DNA of 40,324 nucleotides, from NCBI GenBank assembly GCA_027886865.1, contig JAPCJR010000007.1, forward strand, positions 1 through 40,324. Reading direction: 5' to 3'. Positions 1 through 7,792 of this stretch are shown one piece after another. Numbering within the stretch: the stretch's first letter is position 1; each line of letters begins with the position of its first letter. The position numbers were made by a program, and so were the translations under genes. Source of the stretch: Nitrososphaerota archaeon. Lineage in GTDB: Archaea; Thermoproteota; Nitrososphaeria; Nitrososphaerales; UBA183. The notes under the pieces were generated by a model that saw nothing but the letters and a program-made list of their open reading frames with translations, was not told the origin of the DNA and searched no databases.

Positions 1-2
1 TG

Positions 3-146
3 GCGAACGTCGCGACGGCGACAGGGCCGTCGGGTAGCATAGCGCTCTCGACCTCGATTGGGACGGTCATCCCGATAACGTCGCAGTACGCGACGTACCT
101 GGAGGACTACGTGCTCTTGCCTCCAGTCGCGGGTCAGCAGGGCTAA
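3..146 (+). CDS. C-terminal fragment of an unknown protein
   Basis: An open frame enters from the left edge and ends at a TAA at 144-146, giving about 47 residues rich in Ala, Thr, Ser and Gly and ending VAGQQG. The composition resembles the tail of an exported or surface protein, but no family is recognisable. The next gene starts 18 bases downstream on the same strand, so the two may be co-transcribed. No start codon is visible because the gene is cut by the window edge. Confidence 0.55.
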   Translation, partial: ANVATATGPSGSIALSTSIGTVIPITSQYATYLEDYVLLPPVAGQQG

Positions 147-164
147 GATTAGGGGGCGGCCTGA

Positions 165-1076
165 TTGAAGGCTCTCAATCCGCTCCTGTTCCTCCTCCTG
201 TTCTTCGATGCAACATGCTTGGCGCCGGTCGTGATGACGGGTTTGCGGGTCTTCGACATCTGGTACGCGCCCATGGCTAACACGGGCCAGGTGTCCTTCC
301 TGTATCCTTTTTTGGAATTCGTCGCCGTCTGCGTCGCGATCAACGGCGTGGCTCTGGTTGCGCTGCGGAGGCTGGACTGGGGCCGCTTCATTCCTCTGGA
401 CGGAGAGATTGGGATCAGGTCGGTGGTCAGAGCAGTGCTCGCCGACAGAGTGGGGAGGGCCATCCTGGCGGTCTACGTTCCCCTGTGCTTCCTCTCGTTC
501 CTCGTGAGCAGCGGTCAGTTGTTGGTCCCGAACGTGAACATAAGTTCCTACTTCATGCCGTTGACTCAGATTGTGTTCAAGATCGTTGGCGTCCCGCTGA
601 TAGGGGCGCTCGCACTTAATCTTGAGCTGATGGCGGTGGGGGTTGCCGACCTCTTCTTCCTCTCGCTCGCCCTCGTGTTGGGCTATTATGTCGTGACGCT
701 CGTCTACACCTCCCAGTCGGGCGCCAACTTGGGCGTGCCAGCGTCTACGCGCCTGGTTGCGACTCAGACAGCGGGAGGACTGCTCGCGACCTCGGTCCCT
801 GCACTCGCGACCACTGCGAGCATGTGTTGCCTCACTCCCACCGGAGTGAACTCGCTACTCTACCTGGTCTCCGCCTCGTCTTCTCTGCTGAGCAAGAAGA
901 TAATCTTCGGCTACGGGACGGTCGCAGGCGTCTTTTGGGTGACCGGACTGCTCCAGGGCGTGGAGCTCTTCTCTACGGCAGTCGTCGGCATAGCGTTGCT
1001 GGGGCTCTCATATTATCAGGTTCGCAAATTGGCAAGGACTGTGGCCCAGCGAAGGGTTCTCTCCTTGAGTTCCTAG
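165..1076 (+). CDS. Polytopic membrane protein, unknown function
   Basis: A 303-residue protein with about seven hydrophobic segments: roughly residues 4-24, 45-68, 100-118, 132-155, 158-182, 243-262 and 265-285. The stretch between 185 and 240 is less hydrophobic and contains a Cys-Cys pair in AS-M-CCLTPTG. The start is a TTG, 18 bases after the preceding stop, with a G-rich run (TAGGGGG) upstream that could act as a ribosome binding site. It could be a transporter or a membrane-embedded enzyme; no diagnostic motif was recognised. It converges on the MFS gene, with only 14 bases between the two stop codons. Confidence 0.75.
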   Translation: MKALNPLLFLLLFFDATCLAPVVMTGLRVFDIWYAPMANTGQVSFLYPFLEFVAVCVAINGVALVALRRLDWGRFIPLDGEIGIRSVVRAVLADRVGRAILAVYVPLCFLSFLVSSGQLLVPNVNISSYFMPLTQIVFKIVGVPLIGALALNLELMAVGVADLFFLSLALVLGYYVVTLVYTSQSGANLGVPASTRLVATQTAGGLLATSVPALATTASMCCLTPTGVNSLLYLVSASSSLLSKKIIFGYGTVAGVFWVTGLLQGVELFSTAVVGIALLGLSYYQVRKLARTVAQRRVLSLSS

Positions 1077-1090
1077 TCCCTGGCCGCTCG

Positions 1091-2263
1091 CTACGTCCCG
1101 GCCTCGCTCCGGAGAGCGAAGAGTGGTATTGTGACCCCGACGAGTATGACTCCGCCGAGCGCCCAGGCGAGAGGGTAGCCGAACGACGCAGCGATCCCTG
1201 AGAAGACAAGAGGCATAACGACCCCGCCGAAGAGCGCTATGCCGTTGATCCAGGAGATGCCCAACGCTTCGTACTCCTTCCTCGCACCGCCGATGCTCCT
1301 CCCGATTCCTATCCCGAAGACGTACGCTCCCGCCGTCGCAATCCCGACGACCAGGCCTGAGAGCAGGGCCGCATAGACGGAGTTCAATGCCGCTATCGCC
1401 ACCCCGCCCGACGCCACGAGGCAGAGCGCGATGAACATCTTCTTCGGGCTCGGGCTTCTGTCGAAGGCCCTCCCAACGACCGGGGCGATGAGTATTGCGA
1501 CCACCAGGGTAGACCCTCCTATCGCTCCAGCTACTGCGACACCCGTCCGCAGGCTTTCTTCCAGATAATAGACCATGAAGTAGCTGTTGAGGCCGAATGC
1601 GACCTGGGAGACTATGAGACCAGCGCTCACGATGAGCAGCCACCTGTTCAGTATGATCCCTCTCAGTTCCGAGAAGCGTATCGAGAGAGTGTCGACGACG
1701 GGGTCCTTCGGGACCAACAAGAACAGGAGCGCGCAGGACGCTAATGCGATCACCCCTCCAACTACGACGCTTATCCTCCAGCCCAGCAGGTTCCCGAGCA
1801 CGGCCCAGCCCGAGATTCCGACGATCCCGCCGAAGTCGAAGGCGGCGCCGAAGAGGCCTATCCCGAGCCCCTCGTATCCCTTCTTGAAGTAGCGCATGAT
1901 CAGGATGACGCCCGGGCCGAAGATGAAGGCCTCCCCTACGCCCTCGACGAAACGGAGTGCGGTCAGGGAGAGGACGTCGTCCACAAGGCCGATCAGGATG
2001 GAAGAGACAGAGATGAGGAGCATCCCAAGGAGCAGGGCCCTCTTTGGACCGTACTTCGATGCGATCAACCCTGCCGGAAGCTGGAAGGCCGCCACTCCGA
2101 GGACGAAGGTAGCCGTGACCAGGCCGAGTCCCGAAACGTTCTGGTTGAGGTCGGCGGCTATGAGCGAGAAGTTCGAGGATACGCTGTACCAGTTTATGGC
2201 GCAGACGACCTGGATCATGATGAGAGTCGCCACTGCGTTACGGTTCTCTATGCTCCTGAACAA
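1091..2263 (-). CDS. MFS transporter, 12 transmembrane helices
   Basis: About 390 residues with the alternating hydrophobic pattern of a 12-helix major facilitator. The loop between helices 2 and 3 carries the family motif as SKYGPKRALLLG, and the second half has a matching loop (GRAFDRSPSPKKM). Helix 1 reads LIMIQVVCAINWYSVSSN. It presumably moves a small solute or anion through the membrane by proton coupling; the substrate cannot be read from sequence. The frame stays open upstream to 2437, but I choose the TTG at 2263. A TATA-like box lies at 2299-2307, GGGGAG sits just before the TTG, and the extra upstream residues look non-membrane and are unusual for the family. Confidence 0.85.
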   Translation of the reverse strand: MFRSIENRNAVATLIMIQVVCAINWYSVSSNFSLIAADLNQNVSGLGLVTATFVLGVAAFQLPAGLIASKYGPKRALLLGMLLISVSSILIGLVDDVLSLTALRFVEGVGEAFIFGPGVILIMRYFKKGYEGLGIGLFGAAFDFGGIVGISGWAVLGNLLGWRISVVVGGVIALASCALLFLLVPKDPVVDTLSIRFSELRGIILNRWLLIVSAGLIVSQVAFGLNSYFMVYYLEESLRTGVAVAGAIGGSTLVVAILIAPVVGRAFDRSPSPKKMFIALCLVASGGVAIAALNSVYAALLSGLVVGIATAGAYVFGIGIGRSIGGARKEYEALGISWINGIALFGGVVMPLVFSGIAASFGYPLAWALGGVILVGVTIPLFALRSEAGT

Positions 2264-2298
2264 AATGGACTCCCCAGTTGTGGACCCAGAGTTGCTTC

Positions 2299-2307
2299 GA
2301 TTATAAC
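2299..2307 (-). promoter_or_regulatory. TATA-like box of the MFS gene
   Basis: On the minus strand this reads GTTATAATC. Its centre is about 40 bases before the chosen TTG start at 2263, which predicts a short leader of about 14 bases carrying GGGGAG. It is the main argument for the shorter MFS reading. Confidence 0.45.
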
Positions 2308-2457
2308 GGTTGGTCGACAGGGCCGACTTGAATCCGTCTAGCGGAGTCAGAATCGCCGGAAAGCCACGCGGGATTGCTGCCCTCTCCAAGAAAAGAGGGG
2401 CACCGGCATTAGAAGATTGATAGGCAAGGTCGGACAAAAGGCCGCGTCGACAGCGGC

Positions 2458-3153
2458 ATGAAAGACGAGCGCGTTACGATTGGAGAAGATGACCGCCCGC
2501 GGGCGCCGGTGGGCATCTACGCGATTGGGCACTCGACGATGTCGATTGAGAGATTTGTCAAGATACTCCGGGCTCATTCGGTCACTATTCTCGTCGACAT
2601 ACGCACCATCCCGCGGTCCAGGCACAACCCACAGTTCAACTCTGACTCGCTCGAAGAATCGCTGAAACGAGCTGGGATAGAGTATGTCCACCTGAAGGAA
2701 CTGGGCGGCCTCAGGCGTCCTGTAAAGGACTCTGATAACACAGGATGGAGGAATCTCAGCTTTCGCGGATACGCTGACTATATGCAGACCGAGGAATTCG
2801 ACGCAGGATTGGACAGACTGGTCGCCCTGTCGACAGGTTTCGCCGCAGCGGTGATGTGCGCAGAGGGCAACCCATACAGGTGCCACCGCTCGCTCCTCGC
2901 AGACGCTCTTACGGTGAGAGGGATGCGTGCGATCCATATCTCGAGCAGCAGGCCGGGGAGGTCGCACACGCTTACGCCCTTTGCCAACGTAACCGGACGA
3001 AGGATAAGGTATCTTGAGCAACGGGAGATTGGAGATGCGGGACCGAGCGATGGCGCCAAGGCACCGCGTCCGTCGAAGCCGAGAAAGCTCACGGCCGATC
3101 CGGGACGAATCCAATCACAGGCGCTGTCGCCACCATCCGAACCTAAGGAGTGA
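2458..3153 (+). CDS. DUF488 family protein
   Basis: A 231-residue protein. The conserved DUF488 landmarks are present in order: IGHS near residues 23-26, LVDIRTIPRS near 45-54, NPQF shortly after, a YVHLKELGGLR segment, and the C-terminal CAEGNPYRCHR with cysteines at about 134 and 142. DUF488 proteins are small soluble proteins, widespread in bacteria and archaea, of unproven biochemistry; the conserved Cys and His residues suggest a nucleic-acid or metal-related activity, which is inference. The last 50 or so residues are basic and Pro-rich and look like a disordered tail. The ATG start agrees with the family N-terminus. It is transcribed divergently from the MFS gene. Confidence 0.85.
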   Translation: MKDERVTIGEDDRPRAPVGIYAIGHSTMSIERFVKILRAHSVTILVDIRTIPRSRHNPQFNSDSLEESLKRAGIEYVHLKELGGLRRPVKDSDNTGWRNLSFRGYADYMQTEEFDAGLDRLVALSTGFAAAVMCAEGNPYRCHRSLLADALTVRGMRAIHISSSRPGRSHTLTPFANVTGRRIRYLEQREIGDAGPSDGAKAPRPSKPRKLTADPGRIQSQALSPPSEPKE

Positions 3154-3160
3154 GAGGTCT

Positions 3161-4501
3161 TTACGGGTGCGCGACTCTGCCCTTTGGGCTCTCCGTTTTC
3201 TTGATTATCGATTTCAGGGTCCTCTTTTCATCCCCCAGGATGGAGGGGTCAGCGAAGTCTTTCCGCAGTCCCACCAAGGTCTTCGCCGCCTCTATCTCTT
3301 CCCAATCGGCGTTTACGGATAAGATTCCATCGAGCGTCGTCCCATCGAAGTAGAACTGAATGAAACCCGTCTTGATGTCCATCTTTCCTCTTCTGACCGT
3401 CGTGGTGCGTTTCGATAGGTCCCCATACGCGTTTATCTCGATTTCGAATTGGTTAGAGAAGAAATAGGGGAGCTCGTCGAAGGGCTGCTGCTTGGCGCCC
3501 GTCATGTTCCTGCCGGCCGTCGTCCCCTGCTTCTGGGCTACGTCGACGTGCTCTACCCGCAGGTTCCGCTCGAATACCGGACTGTAGAACCTCGCAATGT
3601 CACCAGCGGCATAGACGTGTTTGGCGCTCGCCTTCAGGTTTGAGTCGACCAGGATTCCTCTATCGACCTTGAGCCCCGCATCCTCCGCGAGTTCTGTATT
3701 CGGAATTATTCCGATGCCAGCCACCACAAAGTCGCTGGGCAGAACCTGGCCGTCCTTCAGCTCGACCGCATTCACCCGCCCGTTCTTCCCCAGCAATCTG
3801 GTGACGGTCGCGTTGGTCAGGATGCGCACCCCCTTCTTCTCCTGGTACTCTTTGATCCAGCCTGCCGTCTCCTCATCGATCGCTGCACTGAGCAGGTGCG
3901 AAGACGTCTCTACGACCGTCACCTGCAAACCTCTGCCTCTCAGGGTGGCGGCAACCTCACAACCTATGAATCCGCCGCCGATGACCGTCACCTTCTTCCC
4001 TGGCTTGGCCTCTTTCCTGATCACGTCGCAGTCTTCAATCGTTCGAAGGTAATGGATCCCTTCGAAGTCTGAACCGGGCAGTTCGAGCTTCCTGACGCGT
4101 CCTCCCGTCGCGATGAGCAACGTCTTGTAGACGAATTCTCTTCCGTCATCTAGCGTAACTCTTCGGCGGGGAGTATCGATGGACTGAACATCGTGCCCCC
4201 TGATGACGTCAATCTTGTTCTTCCTGTAGTATGAATCGGTCTTGTAGAAGACGCCCGATCTTTCCATCTTCCCAGCGAGATACTCCTTCGAAAGAGGAGG
4301 ACGGTCATAAGAGAACTGATTCTCCCGATTGACGACGACTATCCTTCCGGACTTGTCGCGTCTTCTAATCTCAAATACTGCGTGACCGCCAGCGACTCCT
4401 CCGCCAATGACCAGGTAATCGACGCGGTCGGTCATTTGGTCTCGGGAAGTCTTCGGATCGGCCGGAGACGATTGCTTCATGGCGGAACCTCGTGTATACA
4501 T
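3161..4501 (-). CDS. FAD/NAD(P)-dependent oxidoreductase, ferredoxin/rubredoxin reductase type
   Basis: A 446-residue pyridine nucleotide-disulfide oxidoreductase-class protein. An N-terminal FAD Rossmann motif (IGGGVAGGHA) is followed by RPPLSKEYLAG, an ATGG hinge, a second dinucleotide motif (VIGGGFIGCEVA) for NAD(P)H, and a C-terminal FAD motif (YAAGDIA). The segment after this (residues about 320-430) matches the C-terminal domain of the ferredoxin reductase group. It lacks the CxxxxC redox disulfide of lipoamide dehydrogenases. It probably passes electrons from NAD(P)H to a small iron-sulfur or rubredoxin partner, but none is encoded nearby. The ATG at 4501 is used here; an in-frame ATG seven codons later, preceded by GAGG, is a reasonable alternative. 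Confidence 0.9.
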   Translation of the reverse strand: MYTRGSAMKQSSPADPKTSRDQMTDRVDYLVIGGGVAGGHAVFEIRRRDKSGRIVVVNRENQFSYDRPPLSKEYLAGKMERSGVFYKTDSYYRKNKIDVIRGHDVQSIDTPRRRVTLDDGREFVYKTLLIATGGRVRKLELPGSDFEGIHYLRTIEDCDVIRKEAKPGKKVTVIGGGFIGCEVAATLRGRGLQVTVVETSSHLLSAAIDEETAGWIKEYQEKKGVRILTNATVTRLLGKNGRVNAVELKDGQVLPSDFVVAGIGIIPNTELAEDAGLKVDRGILVDSNLKASAKHVYAAGDIARFYSPVFERNLRVEHVDVAQKQGTTAGRNMTGAKQQPFDELPYFFSNQFEIEINAYGDLSKRTTTVRRGKMDIKTGFIQFYFDGTTLDGILSVNADWEEIEAAKTLVGLRKDFADPSILGDEKRTLKSIIKKTESPKGRVAHP

Positions 4502-4535
4502 TCGGTCGCTCCCCTCGTAATCGCTTGCCTGGGAG

Positions 4536-4541
4536 TAATAT
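4536..4541 (-). promoter_or_regulatory. Probable TATA-like box of the flavoprotein gene
   Basis: ATATTA on the minus strand, centred about 37 bases before the ATG at 4501, predicts transcription starting near 4512. The region between this box and 4733 carries no recognisable gene and works as a divergent promoter region. Confidence 0.4.
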
Positions 4542-4649
4542 GAAGTCTATGGCTTTTTTTGGCTCCAAAATTGGAAAGGAGGTCTTTTTGCAACTTAGGC
4601 ATGAAAATTGCTCACAGAACTGATGATCCTTGGCTCTCTATCCAGAAAT

Positions 4650-4665
4650 ATGTTAGATATAACAT
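4650..4665. promoter_or_regulatory. 16-bp palindrome in a divergent promoter region, possible operator
   Basis: ATGTTA and TAACAT form perfect 6-base arms around a GATA spacer. The element lies between the minus-strand flavoprotein gene and the plus-strand promoter at 4705-4712. Its symmetry and position suit a dimeric regulator. No regulator gene lies beside it. Confidence 0.4.
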
Positions 4666-4704
4666 CACTGTGCAGGCAAGAATTTGATGTAAGTTCCAAA
4701 GACC

Positions 4705-4712
4705 TATATAAG
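4705..4712 (+). promoter_or_regulatory. TATA box, predicted start at 4733
   Basis: TATATAAG is one of the best TATA matches in the window. Its centre lies 25 bases before the ATG at 4733, so transcription is predicted to begin on or next to that ATG. Confidence 0.65.
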
Positions 4713-4732
4713 CCGACCTTCGCCTAATCGCT

Positions 4733-4936
4733 ATGTTAGGAAAGCACGCGGCGAGAAGACCAGTCACTCTGCGTGCTTCCGAGGCGTTCTATGTGGGGAC
4801 GCCGAGAGATCTCCAAACTGTGTCAAGCTGGGAGAAGGTTTTGGTCTTAGCATGCACCTACGATCCGCTGGGTGCCGGCGGGGAGAATATCGGAGCGGTC
4901 CAACACGCAACCGTCTTTCAGGATGACCCTCAATGA
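4733..4936 (+). CDS. Possible small leaderless protein, unknown
   Basis: A 67-residue frame whose ATG sits where transcription should start from the TATA box at 4705-4712. This positional fit is the only real evidence for it. The protein begins MLGKHAARRP and shows no membrane segment, signal peptide or known motif. The alternative is that this stretch is a long 5' leader of the surface-protein gene starting at 4986, with which it may share the transcript. Confidence 0.35.
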   Translation: MLGKHAARRPVTLRASEAFYVGTPRDLQTVSSWEKVLVLACTYDPLGAGGENIGAVQHATVFQDDPQ

Positions 4937-4985
4937 TGGCTCTCGCGCAGTTTGCTTCACTCAGGATGCTGGTGGACCGTCCTTG

Positions 4986-6656
4986 ATGCGGCGGATAGGC
5001 AGACACCGCACAATGTTCATATTCATAGTTCTGGCTTCGATTCTGACCGGGGTTGGCATCTCTGCAGCCTTTGGTTTCGCTGCTTCCGCGCTGAACCGCT
5101 CCATCGCGGGTACGATTCCACCAGTAGCGTACTTTACTACTCCTGCCACAGACTCCACTTGGTGGGTGGGCGCAGAGTCCAGGGACTCCTCTGCCATGTC
5201 CAACACGGGCGTCCAGGCGAGCATCCAAGTGATCAGCTTCCCAAGCACGGGATGTCTGGCGTTCTGGGTAGCGGATGGCCTTACGAACGGCGTATGGGGT
5301 CAGGTCGGCTACTATCTTTGTGACGGCGATTCGCCTGTCGCGTTCTATCAGATATGGAACCTAAACACGTACACGATTCTCTCGGGAGGAACCCAGGGAA
5401 TTAGCGCGGGGACCCATGTCTTTTCCATGTACCTTCAGGGAGGCACGACCTGGGCATATGCTCTCGACGGCACCGTCTTCGGCACTTATGCCATGGGTGC
5501 GAGCCTCTCGAGTTCGACCTACCCGGTAGAGGCACTCTCCGAGGAGCAAGGCGCGAGCGTGTTCTCCTTCCCAGCCGTGACCTTCACGACAGCGATGCAG
5601 GCGATGAACTCCAATTCGTGGAGTCCCGTTCGGACCGGGGTCTCTTACGGGTCGGCGTACGGCGTACAGGGTACCCTGCAGAATTCAGTATTGCAGAACG
5701 ACGCGATAATCATCGGGGGATCCATCTCCTCGCTTCCCTACGGAACCCCTGTATGGTCGTCCAGCTCTTCCACCGCTACTGCTACTACTTCTTCCACCAT
5801 TGCTACTACTTCTTCCACCATTGCTACTACTTCTTCCACCATTGCTACTACTTCTTCCACCACCAGCTCTTCCACCACCACTGCTACCACTTCTTCTATC
5901 GGCTCCACCGTCGCCACCAGCTCTTCCACCGTCGCCACCAGCTCTTCCACCGTCGCCACCAGCTCTTCCACTACAAGTTCCAGTTCATCGGCCACCTCGA
6001 CTTCGGCAAGCGGGACTCTGAGCACGCTGTCCTTCGGCACCCCACAAACGAGCGATTTTGCGGCCATAGCCGATGCGATAAATCCGGCCGTTTCGACAGC
6101 TGACATGACGATGGACGGCTCTGCTTCAACAGGCTGCGGATATGTGACCGCATGCAGCGTATCTCTCACGACCACCCAGTCGAACGATGTCGTCATCGTG
6201 GGTTGCGACTGCTATGGCGGCGGTGCGTGGTCTGTGAAGGATGCTGCTGGCTTGACATTCACTCCGAGGAGCGGCCCCGTCCAGGTAGGGGGAGGGCAAT
6301 GGCTGGAGACGTGGTATGCAATCTCTCCGAGCGCGTTGACAGCCGACAAGGTATCCATCCAGACGACTTCCACCGGCGAGACGTGGTATGGAATGACTGC
6401 TTTCGCAGTGTCGGGAGCTAATATTGCCCAGCCGTTTGTCGCTGGCTTCCCCGAGGTTCAGCCGTACACAAACGACCGTCTTGTATGCGCGAGCCCTTGC
6501 AACGTCGGGGTCTTGGTTCCCGCAGGCGCCTTCGTCTTCCAAGTAGGCGGAGACACCGGAGATAAGATCCAGACGGCGGGACTCGGGATGACGCTGATAC
6601 AGTCGAGCGAAAGGGGTGAGGATCTCTACTCACAATACGAAGTGGTTCCCAGCTAA
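4986..6656 (+). CDS. Surface protein: signal anchor, beta-rich domain, Ser/Thr repeat linker, Cys-containing C-terminal domain
   Basis: A 556-residue exported protein. MRRIGRHR is followed by a hydrophobic stretch (about residues 9-35) that serves as signal peptide or anchor. Residues about 40-250 are rich in Trp, Tyr, Gly and Ser and look like a beta-sandwich, possibly lectin-like. Residues about 255-335 are an almost pure Ser/Thr/Ala linker made of tandem repeats, expected to be heavily O-glycosylated. The last 200 residues form a second beta-rich domain with several cysteines (GCGYVTAC, VGCDCYGGG, CASPC) that could make disulfides outside the cell. The frame is open further upstream, but the ATG at 4986 places the basic residues and the hydrophobic segment as in a normal signal sequence. 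Function is unknown; adhesion or glycan binding would be a guess. Confidence 0.75.
   Translation: MRRIGRHRTMFIFIVLASILTGVGISAAFGFAASALNRSIAGTIPPVAYFTTPATDSTWWVGAESRDSSAMSNTGVQASIQVISFPSTGCLAFWVADGLTNGVWGQVGYYLCDGDSPVAFYQIWNLNTYTILSGGTQGISAGTHVFSMYLQGGTTWAYALDGTVFGTYAMGASLSSSTYPVEALSEEQGASVFSFPAVTFTTAMQAMNSNSWSPVRTGVSYGSAYGVQGTLQNSVLQNDAIIIGGSISSLPYGTPVWSSSSSTATATTSSTIATTSSTIATTSSTIATTSSTTSSSTTTATTSSIGSTVATSSSTVATSSSTVATSSSTTSSSSSATSTSASGTLSTLSFGTPQTSDFAAIADAINPAVSTADMTMDGSASTGCGYVTACSVSLTTTQSNDVVIVGCDCYGGGAWSVKDAAGLTFTPRSGPVQVGGGQWLETWYAISPSALTADKVSIQTTSTGETWYGMTAFAVSGANIAQPFVAGFPEVQPYTNDRLVCASPCNVGVLVPAGAFVFQVGGDTGDKIQTAGLGMTLIQSSERGEDLYSQYEVVPS
5778..5861 (+). repeat. Four tandem 21-bp units in the surface-protein linker
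   Basis: Four consecutive 21-base units encode a seven-residue (I/T)ATTSST repeat. Units 2-4 are identical and the first differs in its first codon (ACT for ATT). Identity at the DNA level, including codon choice, points to recent slippage or unequal exchange. Confidence 0.85.
5910..5972 (+). repeat. Three tandem 21-bp units, second repeat family in the linker
   Basis: Three 21-base units encode VATSSST. The first two are identical and the last differs in its final codon (ACT for ACC). The codons differ from the preceding repeat block, so this array expanded independently. Confidence 0.8.
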
Positions 6657-6666
6657 TCGAGCTGGG
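6648..6666 (+). terminator. Hairpin spanning the stop codon of the surface-protein gene
   Basis: CCCAGCT and AGCTGGG are perfect 7-base arms around AATCG, and the TAA stop (6654-6656) lies within the structure. There is no T-run after it, so it is not a classical intrinsic terminator; it could stabilise the 3' end or slow transcription. Confidence 0.35.
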
Positions 6667-6879
6667 TTAGGTTGATTACCGCAATCGGAGGTTGGCGTGC
6701 GCCCGAGCTCAACGAACGCGCGGCCGAAGTCCCTTCAGACGCCTTCGCACACTTTCCAAAATCTACCCCGCATTGCCTTGAGCACTCAGCGGCGCTGAAT
6801 GACCGAAGAGAATTCTGGATGTATGATTCGCACTGTCGTTCGGTCAAACCGGTCGTCCTATCTGAGGGCGCCTGACCAA

Positions 6880-7455
6880 ATGACTTCCGGACGAACGGTC
6901 AGGGGCGTCTGGTTCGGCAGGTTCCTCTGGCTCACGATAGTCAACGGGGCATTCGCCGCCGGTTGGACAATCTTCATCGTATGGCCGTGGTTGAACCCTG
7001 CCCCTTCGACGATCCTCGTGGCAGGCAGCGCGGGCTCGTGGCTGCTCATCGGCTACCTCCTATTCCTGATCCTCGGCGTCGTAGCGATGGCCGTGACGCC
7101 CATCTTTTACTTCTTTCTGGAGGGTCTACAGGGCAGGGTCTATTCCGGGTTCAGGAGCGTCCTTGCGACCGCGCACTTTGTGCTCTGGGAGGCCGGAGTG
7201 GTCGGCGCTACCTTTCTGATGATGTACGCGGGGTATCGCGGCGGCGTGGGGCTGCTCGCTAGCTCCGAAGGCGGCGGCGGACTCAGCCCCTCGCAAGTGC
7301 ACACCCAGATATTGCAGTATTACGTAGACCCAATCTTCGCGTTTGTGTTGATCGCTGTCGCAGGCGCTGTGCTCGGAGGCTTGGGCTATCTGCTGACCGA
7401 GCGGGTTCCATTGGAACACTTCATCGCGCAAACGGTCACCAAATCCGAGCCCTAG
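6880..7455 (+). CDS. Four-helix membrane protein, unknown
   Basis: A 191-residue protein with hydrophobic segments near residues 15-35, 51-82, 95-118 and 150-172. A Gly-rich loop (SSEGGGG) precedes the last helix. HFVLWEAG in helix 3 has a His and a Glu within the membrane, which might bind a cofactor or ion, but no family is recognised. I take the ATG at 6880; an in-frame ATG at 6799 would add 27 polar residues. The 220 bases upstream hold no convincing gene. A lone operon-less gene is likely, followed by the RAM-domain gene with its own promoter. Confidence 0.75.
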   Translation: MTSGRTVRGVWFGRFLWLTIVNGAFAAGWTIFIVWPWLNPAPSTILVAGSAGSWLLIGYLLFLILGVVAMAVTPIFYFFLEGLQGRVYSGFRSVLATAHFVLWEAGVVGATFLMMYAGYRGGVGLLASSEGGGGLSPSQVHTQILQYYVDPIFAFVLIAVAGAVLGGLGYLLTERVPLEHFIAQTVTKSEP

Positions 7456-7500
7456 AGCCAAGTAGCTCGGCTACCCTGATAGGGCCCTCGGGCTCCAAAG

Positions 7501-7506
7501 TATAAA
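7501..7506 (+). promoter_or_regulatory. TATA box of the first RAM-domain gene
   Basis: TATAAA lies about 28 bases before the ATG at 7532 and predicts a transcript with only about three untranslated bases. Confidence 0.65.
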
Positions 7507-7531
7507 TGAGTCATCAAAACGCACATCTATC

Positions 7532-7777
7532 ATGAAGGCCTACGTCTTCCTAACGACAAAACCAGGCACCTCTGAAGAGGTGATTCGTCATCTTAAGCAA
7601 GTCGCGAAGGTCAAGGGCGTGGCGTCCGTGGACTCGGTGTACGGGCGGTTCGATGCGATCATCACACTGGACGCTGCCGGTCTAGAGGAGATCGGCGAGC
7701 TGGTCTACAAGGTAATAGAGAAGATTCCCAACGTCACGCGCTCCGAGACAGCCCTGGTCCTTTCAAGGAAAAAGTGA
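7532..7777 (+). CDS. Stand-alone Lrp/AsnC ligand-binding (RAM) domain protein
   Basis: An 81-residue protein made of a single beta-alpha-beta-beta-alpha-beta RAM fold, the amino-acid-binding half of Lrp/AsnC regulators. It begins MKAYVFLTTKPGTSEEV, with SVYGRFDAIITLDA in the middle and ETALVLSRKK at the end. No helix-turn-helix precedes it, so by itself it cannot bind DNA as Lrp does. Such single-domain proteins usually form ring-like oligomers that bind an amino acid and may modify a partner. The gene is followed 15 bases later by a diverged paralogue, so the two products probably work together, perhaps as a mixed assembly. Confidence 0.88.
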   Translation: MKAYVFLTTKPGTSEEVIRHLKQVAKVKGVASVDSVYGRFDAIITLDAAGLEEIGELVYKVIEKIPNVTRSETALVLSRKK

Positions 7778-7792
7778 GAGCGTTTGCCCGTG

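Noticed and set aside
4551..4560. T-run as a terminator
   Set aside because: It lies upstream of a minus-strand gene and there is no plus-strand gene ending near it, so it was read as promoter-region AT richness.
5738..6196. Minus-strand frame of about 150 residues rich in Val and Glu
   Set aside because: It is the reverse reading of the Ser/Thr repeat linker; its repetitive composition comes from the repeats, and there is no promoter.
6672..6875. 67-residue plus-strand frame between two genes
   Set aside because: No TATA box at the right spacing, mixed composition, no recognisable domain; the next gene has a better start just after it.
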